Shown here: positions 57,365 to 64,000 of the stretch, one piece after another
Layout of the letters: every line of letters begins with the position of its first letter
Numbering within the stretch: the stretch's first letter is position 1
Source: an uncultured Enterobacteriaceae bacterium
GTDB lineage: Bacteria > Pseudomonadota > Gammaproteobacteria > Enterobacterales > Enterobacteriaceae
DNA length: 64,000 bases
Direction: 5' to 3'
Assembly (NCBI GenBank): GCA_936920625.1
Contig: CAKZHC010000010.1
Location: 124,001 to 188,000 of the forward strand
The notes under the pieces: model-generated
What the model was told of the DNA's origin: nothing
Databases searched by the model: none
What the model saw: only the letters and a program-made list of their open reading frames with translations
Position numbers and translations under genes: made by a program

Positions 57365-58447
57365 ATGAAAACTTCTATTGTTGCCAAACTGGAAGCATTG
57401 CAGGAGCGCCATGAAGAGGTGGAAGCGATGCTGAGTGACGCTAGCGTTATTGCTGATCAGGATCGTTTTCGTATGCTTTCGTGTGAATATGCTCAGCTTA
57501 CGGATGTCAGTAACTGTTTTCGCAGCTGGCAACAGGTGCAGGAAGAGATATCGGCAGCACAAACACTACAGGACGATCCGGAAATGCGTGATATGGCACA
57601 GGAGGAGCTAAAATTATTACGTGATAACAGAGAACAACTGGAACAGCAGTTGCAGGTTCTGCTGTTACCCAAAGACCCCGATGATGAACGGTCTTGTTTT
57701 ATCGAAGTACGGGCGGGCACGGGTGGCGATGAAGCGGCTATTTTTGCTGGCGATCTGTTTCGAATGTACAGCCGTTACGCAGAAAACCAGCGCTGGAAAA
57801 TCGAAATTATCAGTGCCAGTGAGGGAGAACATGGTGGTTACAAAGAGATCATCGCTAAAATTGCCGGTACGGGAGCTTACGGGCGGTTAAAATTTGAATC
57901 GGGCGGGCATCGTGTACAACGGATCCCGGAGACTGAATCCCAGGGCCGCATTCATACATCGGCTTGTACAGTCGCGGTGATGCCTGAGCTGCCGGAAACC
58001 GAACAGCCGGAGATTAATCCTGCGGATCTGAAAATTGATACTTTCCGTTCATCCGGTGCGGGAGGTCAGCACGTTAACACTACCGATTCTGCTATTCGTA
58101 TTACTCACCTGCCAACGGGTATTGTGGTGGAGTGCCAGGACGAACGCTCGCAACACAAAAACAGGGCCAAAGCACTGGGGGTGCTGGCAGCGCGAATTCA
58201 CGCCGGGGAAGTGGCGAAGCGCCAGCAACAGGAAGCTTCAACACGGCGTAATCTGTTAGGTAGTGGCGACCGTTCGGACCGCAATCGTACTTACAACTTC
58301 CCGCAGGGGCGAGTGACAGACCACCGTATCAATCTGACGCTCTACTGTCTGGATGAAGTCATGCAGGGGAAACTGGATATAATAATTGAACCTATTGTGC
58401 AGGAGCACCAGGCTGATCAACTAGCCGCGCTGGCAGGTCAGGAGTGA
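57365..58447 (+). CDS. prfA: PrfA, peptide chain release factor 1
   Basis: Recognises UAA and UAG stops and releases the peptide. The 360 residues match E. coli. The GGQ loop is in SSGAGGQHVNTTDSA; the anticodon-like PxT appears as PET in RIPETESQGRIHTSA, a variant also known in other bacteria. Overlaps prmC by four bases (GTGA). Intact. Confidence 0.98.
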   Translation: MKTSIVAKLEALQERHEEVEAMLSDASVIADQDRFRMLSCEYAQLTDVSNCFRSWQQVQEEISAAQTLQDDPEMRDMAQEELKLLRDNREQLEQQLQVLLLPKDPDDERSCFIEVRAGTGGDEAAIFAGDLFRMYSRYAENQRWKIEIISASEGEHGGYKEIIAKIAGTGAYGRLKFESGGHRVQRIPETESQGRIHTSACTVAVMPELPETEQPEINPADLKIDTFRSSGAGGQHVNTTDSAIRITHLPTGIVVECQDERSQHKNRAKALGVLAARIHAGEVAKRQQQEASTRRNLLGSGDRSDRNRTYNFPQGRVTDHRINLTLYCLDEVMQGKLDIIIEPIVQEHQADQLAALAGQE

Positions 58448-59274
58448 TTACTATCCGTTCATGGCTTGAGGACGCTACAGCCCGGCTCAGTGGGAGTCAG
58501 AGCGCCAGGCTGGATGCCGGGGTGTTGTTGGCGTTTGTTACTGGTAAAAATCGCAGCTGGTTACGCGCTTTTGATGAGACACCACTCGAAGAGACTCATC
58601 TTGACGTCCTCGAGGGGCTGCTCATGCGCCGCATTAGAGGCGAACCTGTCGCTTATCTTACAGGAGAACGTGAATTCTGGTCATTGCCGCTTCGGGTTTC
58701 ACCTGATACGTTGATCCCCCGGCCGGATACTGAGACACTGGTTGAGCACGCGCTGACAAAAATGGCAGCCCCAAACGGCAGTGCACTCGATTTAGGTACG
58801 GGTACTGGTGCTATTGCGCTGGCACTGGCGAGTGAACGTTCCGGCTGGCACTTTACCGGGGTTGATCGCATTGCAGCGGCGGTAAAACTTGCTCGGTATA
58901 ATGCGGATGCACTACAGTTGACGAATGTTCAGTTTTTAATCAGCGACTGGTTCAGTCAGCTGGTACAACAGCGCCATCAGCTTATCGTCAGTAATCCTCC
59001 CTATATTGATCCTGACGATCCTCATCTGCAAGAGGGGGATTTGCGTTTTGAGCCGACAAGTGCGTTAGTGGCGGCAGACCACGGATTAAGTGATATCCGC
59101 TCTATAATCGAGATGGCGCCTGATTTTCTGGTTGCACAAGGATGGTTACTGATTGAACATGGCTGTCGGCAGGGGAGTATTGTGCGAAAAATGTTACGAC
59201 AAGCCGGTTTTTTGCACGTCAAAACCTATTATGATTACGGCGGTAACGAGCGAATATCTGAGGGGCAGCGATGA
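58444..59274 (+). CDS. prmC: PrmC, release-factor glutamine methyltransferase
   Basis: Methylates the glutamine of the GGQ loop in release factors. It starts at GTG 58444, overlapping the prfA stop. The 276 residues contain the SAM motif ALDLGTGTGAIALALASE, the catalytic NPPY (IVSNPPYIDPDDPHL) and PRPDTETLVEHAL. Co-transcribed with hemA-prfA. Intact. Confidence 0.97.
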   Translation: MITIRSWLEDATARLSGSQSARLDAGVLLAFVTGKNRSWLRAFDETPLEETHLDVLEGLLMRRIRGEPVAYLTGEREFWSLPLRVSPDTLIPRPDTETLVEHALTKMAAPNGSALDLGTGTGAIALALASERSGWHFTGVDRIAAAVKLARYNADALQLTNVQFLISDWFSQLVQQRHQLIVSNPPYIDPDDPHLQEGDLRFEPTSALVAADHGLSDIRSIIEMAPDFLVAQGWLLIEHGCRQGSIVRKMLRQAGFLHVKTYYDYGGNERISEGQR

Positions 59275-59582
59275 TAATCAACAGGGTGTCCCGGAGTTAT
59301 CGTATAGATGAGTATAGCCGGCCTGGCTCTGTAGTATTCTTGCTGGCGGGCATGTGGCAATGTTGTGTGCTATTTGAATGTTACTGATTCAATTTGAGTG
59401 ATACCAGGCTGACGGAAAAATATATTGGCGTTATCATTCATAATTATGACAGGCATGACAACTCATGGCGGGCGCGGTCTGAAATCTGAGAGCGAGCGCT
59501 AAAATAGATTGATCGTTGTGCTGGTGTGGTGGTAAGGATTTATCCGGATAACCATTATAAAAATTTTTTACTGGGGTGATCA
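59275..59582. other. Gap replacing sirB2
   Basis: In E. coli sirB2 (ychQ) lies between prmC and sirB1. Here about 310 bases carry no recognisable reading frame for it. GGGGTGATCA just before the sirB1 ATG serves as its ribosome-binding site. Confidence 0.45.
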
Positions 59583-60392
59583 ATGGCCTCCATTACTGAA
59601 TTCGATTTTACTGACGCCTCATTGAGTGAGGCTGCGATTGTAGTGTTACAGCAAATTCGGCATGATTTTCCTGCTGAGAAGGTTCGTGCTCAGCTTGCAT
59701 TACTGGTAGCAGAAGCCAGAGCCACTATTTCAGCCGGGCAGGCTCAGGATGTTCAGGTCAGCCAGTTACTGGATCTCTTTTACCATCAATGGGGATTTGG
59801 TGGTGCTAGTGGCGTCTACTGTCTTTCGGATGTACTCTGGCTGGATACTGTCCTGCATAGTCGGCAGGGTACAGCAGTTTCACTGGGGATTGTGCTACTA
59901 CATATTGCTCATGAACTCAATTTACCGCTGATGCCAGTGGTATTTCCCACCCAGCTGATACTGCGTGCAGACTGGCTGGATGGGGAGATGTGGTTAATCG
60001 ATCCTCTGGATGGCGAAACGCTTGATGAGCACACGCTGGAGGTGTGGCTTAAAGGTAATATCGGACCTATTGCTGAATTATTTCAGGATGATCTGGATGA
60101 GGCTGAGACGGAGCTGGTGATTCGCAAAATGCTGGATACCCTAAAATCCGCACTGATGGAAGAGAAGCAGATGGAGCTGGCATTGAAGGCCAGTGAAGTG
60201 CTTCTGCTGATGGATCCAGAAGATCCATATGAGATTCGGGATCGTGGTCTAATTTTCGCTCAGCTTGAGTGTGAACACATTGCACTGACCGATTTAACCT
60301 ATTTTGTTGAACAATGCCCGGAAGATCCCATAAGCGATCTAATCAAGGTGCAAATCAACTCAATAGAGCAAAAACCAATTACTCTCCATTAA
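59583..60392 (+). CDS. sirB1: SirB1 (YchA) transglutaminase-like/TPR protein
   Basis: A 269-residue protein of the SirB1 family (E. coli 269) with an N-terminal transglutaminase-like core (FYHQWGFGGASGVYCLSDVLWL, GIVLLHIAHELNLPLMPVVF) and a C-terminal TPR-like tail (ALKASEVLLLMDPEDPYEIR). Its biochemical role is unknown. It precedes kdsA by 13 bases, as in enterobacteria. Intact. Confidence 0.93.
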   Translation: MASITEFDFTDASLSEAAIVVLQQIRHDFPAEKVRAQLALLVAEARATISAGQAQDVQVSQLLDLFYHQWGFGGASGVYCLSDVLWLDTVLHSRQGTAVSLGIVLLHIAHELNLPLMPVVFPTQLILRADWLDGEMWLIDPLDGETLDEHTLEVWLKGNIGPIAELFQDDLDEAETELVIRKMLDTLKSALMEEKQMELALKASEVLLLMDPEDPYEIRDRGLIFAQLECEHIALTDLTYFVEQCPEDPISDLIKVQINSIEQKPITLH

Positions 60393-60405
60393 ACAAGGTC
60401 AGCAG

Positions 60406-61260
60406 ATGAAACAGAAAGTCGTGAGCATCGGTGACATTAAGGTAGCAAACGATCAACCCTTTGTATTATTTGGCGGTATGAATGTGCTGGAATCATACGA
60501 GCTGGCGATGCGTATTTGCGAACATTACGTAACAGTTACAGATAAACTGGGCATCCCTTATATATTCAAAGCGTCTTTCGATAAAGCCAATCGTTCATCA
60601 ATCCACTCTTACCGAGGACCCGGACTTGAAGAGGGGATGAAGATTTTCCAGCAGCTTAGGCAGACTTTTGGTGTCCGGATAATTACAGACGTACACGAAC
60701 CTCATCAGGCCCAGCTGGTCGCCGAAGTAGCAGATGTTATTCAGCTGCCTGCATTCCTTGCGCGACAGACTGATCTGGTAGCCGCTATGGCCAGTACAGG
60801 AGCTGTCATTAACGTGAAAAAACCACAATTCATAAGTCCGGGTCAGATGGGCAACATTGTGGAAAAATTTATCGAAGCAGGTAATCATAACGTGATACTG
60901 TGCGAGCGCGGTGCAAGCTTTGGTTATGATAACCTGGTGGTGGACATGCTAGGTATCAATGTAATGAAACAAGTTAGCAATAACAGCCCTGTTATTTTTG
61001 ATGTAACACATGCGTTGCAAACCCGTGATCCTTTTGGAGCGGCATCTGGTGGCCGTCGAGCCCAGGTGGCTGAACTGGCACGGGCTGGAATGGCGGTAGG
61101 TATGGCAGGTTTGTTTATTGAAGCACATCCCGAACCTGAGAGTGCCAGGTGTGACGGACCATCAGCACTGCCACTGAATAAATTAGAATCCCTGCTCACG
61201 CAGGTTAGGGCGATTGATGAGCTGGTGAAGAGTTTCCCTGTTCTGGATACCTCGCACTAG
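60406..61260 (+). CDS. kdsA: KdsA, Kdo-8-phosphate synthase
   Basis: Condenses arabinose-5-phosphate with phosphoenolpyruvate to make Kdo-8-P for LPS. The 284 residues equal E. coli. Motifs: FVLFGGMNVLESYELAMRI, KASFDKANRSSIHSYRGPG, TDVHEPHQ, QLPAFLARQTDLV, and the C-terminal EAHPEPESARCDGPSALPL. Intact. Confidence 0.98.
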   Translation: MKQKVVSIGDIKVANDQPFVLFGGMNVLESYELAMRICEHYVTVTDKLGIPYIFKASFDKANRSSIHSYRGPGLEEGMKIFQQLRQTFGVRIITDVHEPHQAQLVAEVADVIQLPAFLARQTDLVAAMASTGAVINVKKPQFISPGQMGNIVEKFIEAGNHNVILCERGASFGYDNLVVDMLGINVMKQVSNNSPVIFDVTHALQTRDPFGAASGGRRAQVAELARAGMAVGMAGLFIEAHPEPESARCDGPSALPLNKLESLLTQVRAIDELVKSFPVLDTSH

Positions 61261-61638
61261 CGGTCTTTATCTCGTTACTTATTCAATATTGGTAGTTGGT
61301 TTTACACCTGTACTTACGAGTTCGCTTTGGGCTTGCGTGCTGGTGGCAACAATTATGCCAGACCAGATTCTGGTCGCTTTGTATTATACGCGCCGAAAAA
61401 ATGAATGTCTTTATCGGAACGTTTACAGAGTCTCAGATATTTAAGCCTGGCATCGTACTATTTTCACTAGAACAGCTTTCGTGGCTATCAAAGAAACAAA
61501 GTATTGACAGGTCACTTTATTCTTTTTGTGCGACTAATCTTCGTAATTAACAAATGTTACCTATAATTCATTCACCCGCCATTACAGGTGACTGAGCTTG
61601 TTCAGGAAACTATCCTAAAAAATAAAATAGTGCTTTAT
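61261..61638. other. Gap between kdsA and lpxO
   Basis: About 380 bases. The frame at 61296-61550 has no family. The lpxO promoter should lie at the right. Confidence 0.35.
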
Positions 61639-62541
61639 ATGAAATATATCATTCTGTTTACTTATATTATCTCAGTTTTTTATGTTCACTGTCGGGGCCG
61701 AATCCGGTATGGCTTATGGCGACAGCTCTCTGACCACTCTACATTTGTGGCACCGATGAACTGCTTTATGTATCTGTTTTCTGACGTTCCTAAGACCCCT
61801 TTTTTGCCTTTAGAGAACTTCCCAGAATTGACAGCTCTGCAACAAAACTGGCAGAAGATTCGTGATGAGGGTGAGGCGCTGCGTAATTTGCAGCAGATCA
61901 AGACCTCAGATAAGTTTAATGACGCTGGGTTCAACTCGTTTTTTAAAACCGGCTGGAAACGCTTTTATCTCAAATGGTATGATGAGGCGCATCCTTCTGC
62001 ACAAGAGCTATGCCCCTTTACTACCGGGCTGTTACGAACTCTGCCCTGTGTTAAAGCGGCGATGTTTGCGGAGCTTCCGGATGGCAGCCGTCTGCCACGT
62101 CATCGCGATCCTTATGCAGGCTCGTTGCGTTATCACCTGGGTCTGGCTACGCCCAATGATGAACGCTGCTTTATTGATGTTGATGGTGTACGTTACAGCT
62201 GGCGTGATGGTGAAGCAGTGATGTTCGATGAGACCTATATTCACTATGCTGAAAACAGCAGTGGTCAGCCCCGCATGATTCTGTTTTGTGATATTGAGCG
62301 GCCTATGCGTCACAGGTGGACTCAGGCCGTTAATCATTGGCTGGGCCGTTATCTGATGTCTGCATCAGCAGCGCCCAATAAAGAAGGGGACCGCACGGGT
62401 GGCATAAATCGTGTCTTTAAATACATTTATGTGCTACGACGCATAGGTAAGCGGTTAAAAGCCTGGAATAAGCGCGTTTATTACCTCGTAAAGTGGGTAC
62501 TTTTTGCTTCTGTCGGGCTGATGTTGTGGCGGCTATTGTAA
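61639..62541 (+). CDS. lpxO: LpxO, lipid A 2-hydroxylase (Fe(II)/2-oxoglutarate dioxygenase)
   Basis: LpxO 2-hydroxylates the secondary myristate of lipid A at the inner membrane. ATG 61639 gives 300 residues (302 in Salmonella) and an N-terminal helix (YIILFTYIISVFYVHCRGR) that lines up with the family; a GTG at 61588 in the same frame is less likely, and no strong ribosome-binding site marks either. Conserved pieces are NDAGFNSFFKTGWKRFYLKW, the metal site RHRDPYAGSLRYHLGL, and DETYIHYAEN, plus ILFCDIERP. A C-terminal hydrophobic segment follows. Intact. Confidence 0.93.
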   Translation: MKYIILFTYIISVFYVHCRGRIRYGLWRQLSDHSTFVAPMNCFMYLFSDVPKTPFLPLENFPELTALQQNWQKIRDEGEALRNLQQIKTSDKFNDAGFNSFFKTGWKRFYLKWYDEAHPSAQELCPFTTGLLRTLPCVKAAMFAELPDGSRLPRHRDPYAGSLRYHLGLATPNDERCFIDVDGVRYSWRDGEAVMFDETYIHYAENSSGQPRMILFCDIERPMRHRWTQAVNHWLGRYLMSASAAPNKEGDRTGGINRVFKYIYVLRRIGKRLKAWNKRVYYLVKWVLFASVGLMLWRLL

Positions 62542-62803
62542 TCTGCTCTTTCCACAGTTTTCTGCATAACTGAGGCAGTTTATTTTTATCAGCAGGTTAT
62601 TATCACTTCTCAGAATATCAGTCAGAATCGTTTGGGAAGTTGTTAATAATTCCTGCTTACCGGAGAGATCTGTTGCCAGCAAAGCAAACTTGGTTGCGAA
62701 CAGTACAATTACTGGCGATTTTCAACTGAATTGTTTTCACAACGGTATGGTAGTGTTAACAGAGTGCCGATGTTCTGGCACAAAGCAGACTTCTGGCAGT
62801 TGA

Positions 62804-63631
62804 TTATTTTTTCCAAAAATCATCGAAAACGGTTACAGGAAGATGGCGTTTATGTTCAGTTTTCTGATACCAGTCTTCGATGATTCTGGCGGGCTCTGGA
62901 TCAACTGTTTTACCTTCAAGGTAAGCATCGATTACTGAGTACGCCACACCCAGTGCAATTTCATCATGCAGACCAGGGCGATCATCTTCCAGATCAGCAG
63001 TAGGTGCTTTAATGTAGAGATGTGGAGGACAATCGAGTGCTTTTAACAGCTGTTTACCCTGTCCTTTATTCAAACGAAAGATTGGGTTAATATCTGTACC
63101 ACCATCGCCATATTTGGTAAAAAACCCAACGGTTGCTTCAGCAGCATGGTCAGTACCCACTACCAGTCCGGCGTTCATGGCCGCAATACTGTACTGGACT
63201 TTCATTCTCTCGCGTGCTTTTTCGTTGCCACGAATATAATCTGAAAGCACGACGCCTGCTTCAAAGAGTGCCTGCTCGCTTGCCAGTATTGCTGCTTTGA
63301 TATTCACCGTTAATACCCGATCTGGCTGCATAAAATTAATCGCATCCTGACAGTCCTGTTCATCCGCCTGCTCGCCGTAAGGCATACGCACAGCAATAAA
63401 GGTATAGTGCTTATTACCAGTTTCCTGCCGTAGTTCGTTTATAGCCATTTGACAAAGCTTGCCAGTGAGCGTGGAATCCTGGCCACCACTTACGCCAAGG
63501 ACCAGACTTCTGACAAAAGGGTGTTTTTTGATGTATGATTTAAGAAAATCGATACTAATGCGTATTTCCTGCTGGACATCAATGACAGGTTTGACCCTAA
63601 TTGTGCCGATAATTTTTTGTTGCAGATTCAT
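62804..63631 (-). CDS. nadE: NadE, ammonia-dependent NAD synthetase
   Basis: Amidates deamido-NAD in the last step of NAD synthesis. At 275 residues it equals E. coli NadE, with the PP-loop LGVSGGQDSTLTGKLCQ, MPYGEQADEQDCQDA, VGTDHAAEATVGFFTKYGDG, KAPTADLEDDRPGL and the C-terminus TVFDDFWKK. GGAGTGATAA precedes the ATG. Intact. Confidence 0.98.
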   Translation of the reverse strand: MNLQQKIIGTIRVKPVIDVQQEIRISIDFLKSYIKKHPFVRSLVLGVSGGQDSTLTGKLCQMAINELRQETGNKHYTFIAVRMPYGEQADEQDCQDAINFMQPDRVLTVNIKAAILASEQALFEAGVVLSDYIRGNEKARERMKVQYSIAAMNAGLVVGTDHAAEATVGFFTKYGDGGTDINPIFRLNKGQGKQLLKALDCPPHLYIKAPTADLEDDRPGLHDEIALGVAYSVIDAYLEGKTVDPEPARIIEDWYQKTEHKRHLPVTVFDDFWKK

Positions 63632-64000
63632 TTATCACTCCTGGTTAGCAGCCAGCATGGGATATAAAATAGTGGTGGTTAAAGCTAAAGCACACGGTGT
63701 TCAAAAGTAATCAACAGTTTTTCATGGCAGATCACTGGCGGAGCCAACATGACAGATGCATGCTATCAATACAATAACAACGCGTATCAACGACGTAAGT
63801 CGGGCACACTGACTGGTATGAATATTTGATTCGGGCAGAAATCTCAACATCAAATGATAATGCCATTAATCTGTCGATTTTAGCATAACTTCCCCAATCG
63901 GTACGGTTCATTTCTGGCAGGCATCAGGTGTTCTTAAGGACACAGACAGGTTGCTGAGCTGGCGTTCAACCTAATAACACAGAGTTCAGGCAATCGTTGC
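63632..64000. other. Right-hand end of window, no gene seen
   Basis: About 370 bases upstream of nadE containing its promoter; no supported coding frame or RNA gene. Confidence 0.35.

Noticed and set aside
57930..57960. PrfA tripeptide PET instead of the E. coli PAT as a possible altered stop recognition
   Set aside because: The middle residue varies in the family and PET occurs in normal RF1 of other bacteria.
1..64000. CRISPR arrays, prophage or replication origin
   Set aside because: No regularly spaced repeats with spacers, no phage structural or integrase genes and no DnaA-box cluster were seen.

Overview
The window is chromosomal DNA of an enterobacterium (order Enterobacterales). The core proteins (Dps, OmpX, MntR, RuvABC, YebC, AspS, CmoAB, ArgS, OtsAB, FumA, YchF, Pth, Prs, IspE, LolB, HemA, PrfA, PrmC, SirB1, KdsA, NadE) match the Escherichia coli family in length and motifs. 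Several blocks keep E. coli gene order. An Erwinia/Pantoea/Sodalis-like lineage is possible, but the genus cannot be fixed from the sequence alone. Many long non-coding gaps, frameshifted genes, internal deletions and active-site missense changes lie beside intact housekeeping genes. This is the pattern of a genome in recent decay, as in host-restricted or symbiotic bacteria (inference).

Layout. 1-2.4 kb holds a decayed lasso-peptide cluster of the microcin J25 type, in the order A-B-C on the minus strand. 2.4-4 kb is debris, including an IS6/IS26-like transposase remnant. 4-8.5 kb carries dps, rhtA, ompX, an mntS small-protein gene with an MntR operator and terminator, and mntR. 8.8-13 kb encodes a tripartite drug-efflux operon whose membrane-fusion gene is frameshifted. 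13.4-17.7 kb holds an Hsp20 gene behind a sigma-32 type promoter, a moeA'-'moeB fusion made by an internal deletion, a DUF4385 gene, and a rimO whose third radical-SAM cysteine is tyrosine. 17.7-20.9 kb is an AT-rich island ending at tRNA-Asn(GUU). It contains a possible permuted papain-like protein and a decayed second copy of it. 21-28 kb holds ydcF, a membrane protein and a CUT2 sugar ABC transporter. 28.2-31.2 kb has a frameshifted treA, then ycdY and ycdX; ycdX has lost a zinc ligand.

31.4-45.9 kb carries ruvBAC-yebC-nudB-aspS, cmoAB, argS, otsAB and fumA. argS and otsA are nearly adjacent, although the flagellar/chemotaxis block separates them in E. coli. 46.4-50.5 kb is a second accessory region: a broken FkbM methyltransferase, a flavodoxin-fold oxidoreductase, and an intact 758-residue protein with an Mrr-like nuclease domain and a STAND-type NTPase, which is a candidate single-gene antiphage system. 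50.7-63.6 kb is the conserved ychF-pth-ychH-prs-ispE-lolB / hemA-prfA-prmC-sirB1-kdsA block, then lpxO and nadE.

Taken together, replication repair, translation, haem, LPS (Kdo), isoprenoid and NAD synthesis are kept. Molybdenum cofactor synthesis, periplasmic trehalase, motility-linked functions, bacteriocin production and S12 methylthiolation appear lost or are being lost. The most unusual intact accessory gene is the nuclease-STAND protein.
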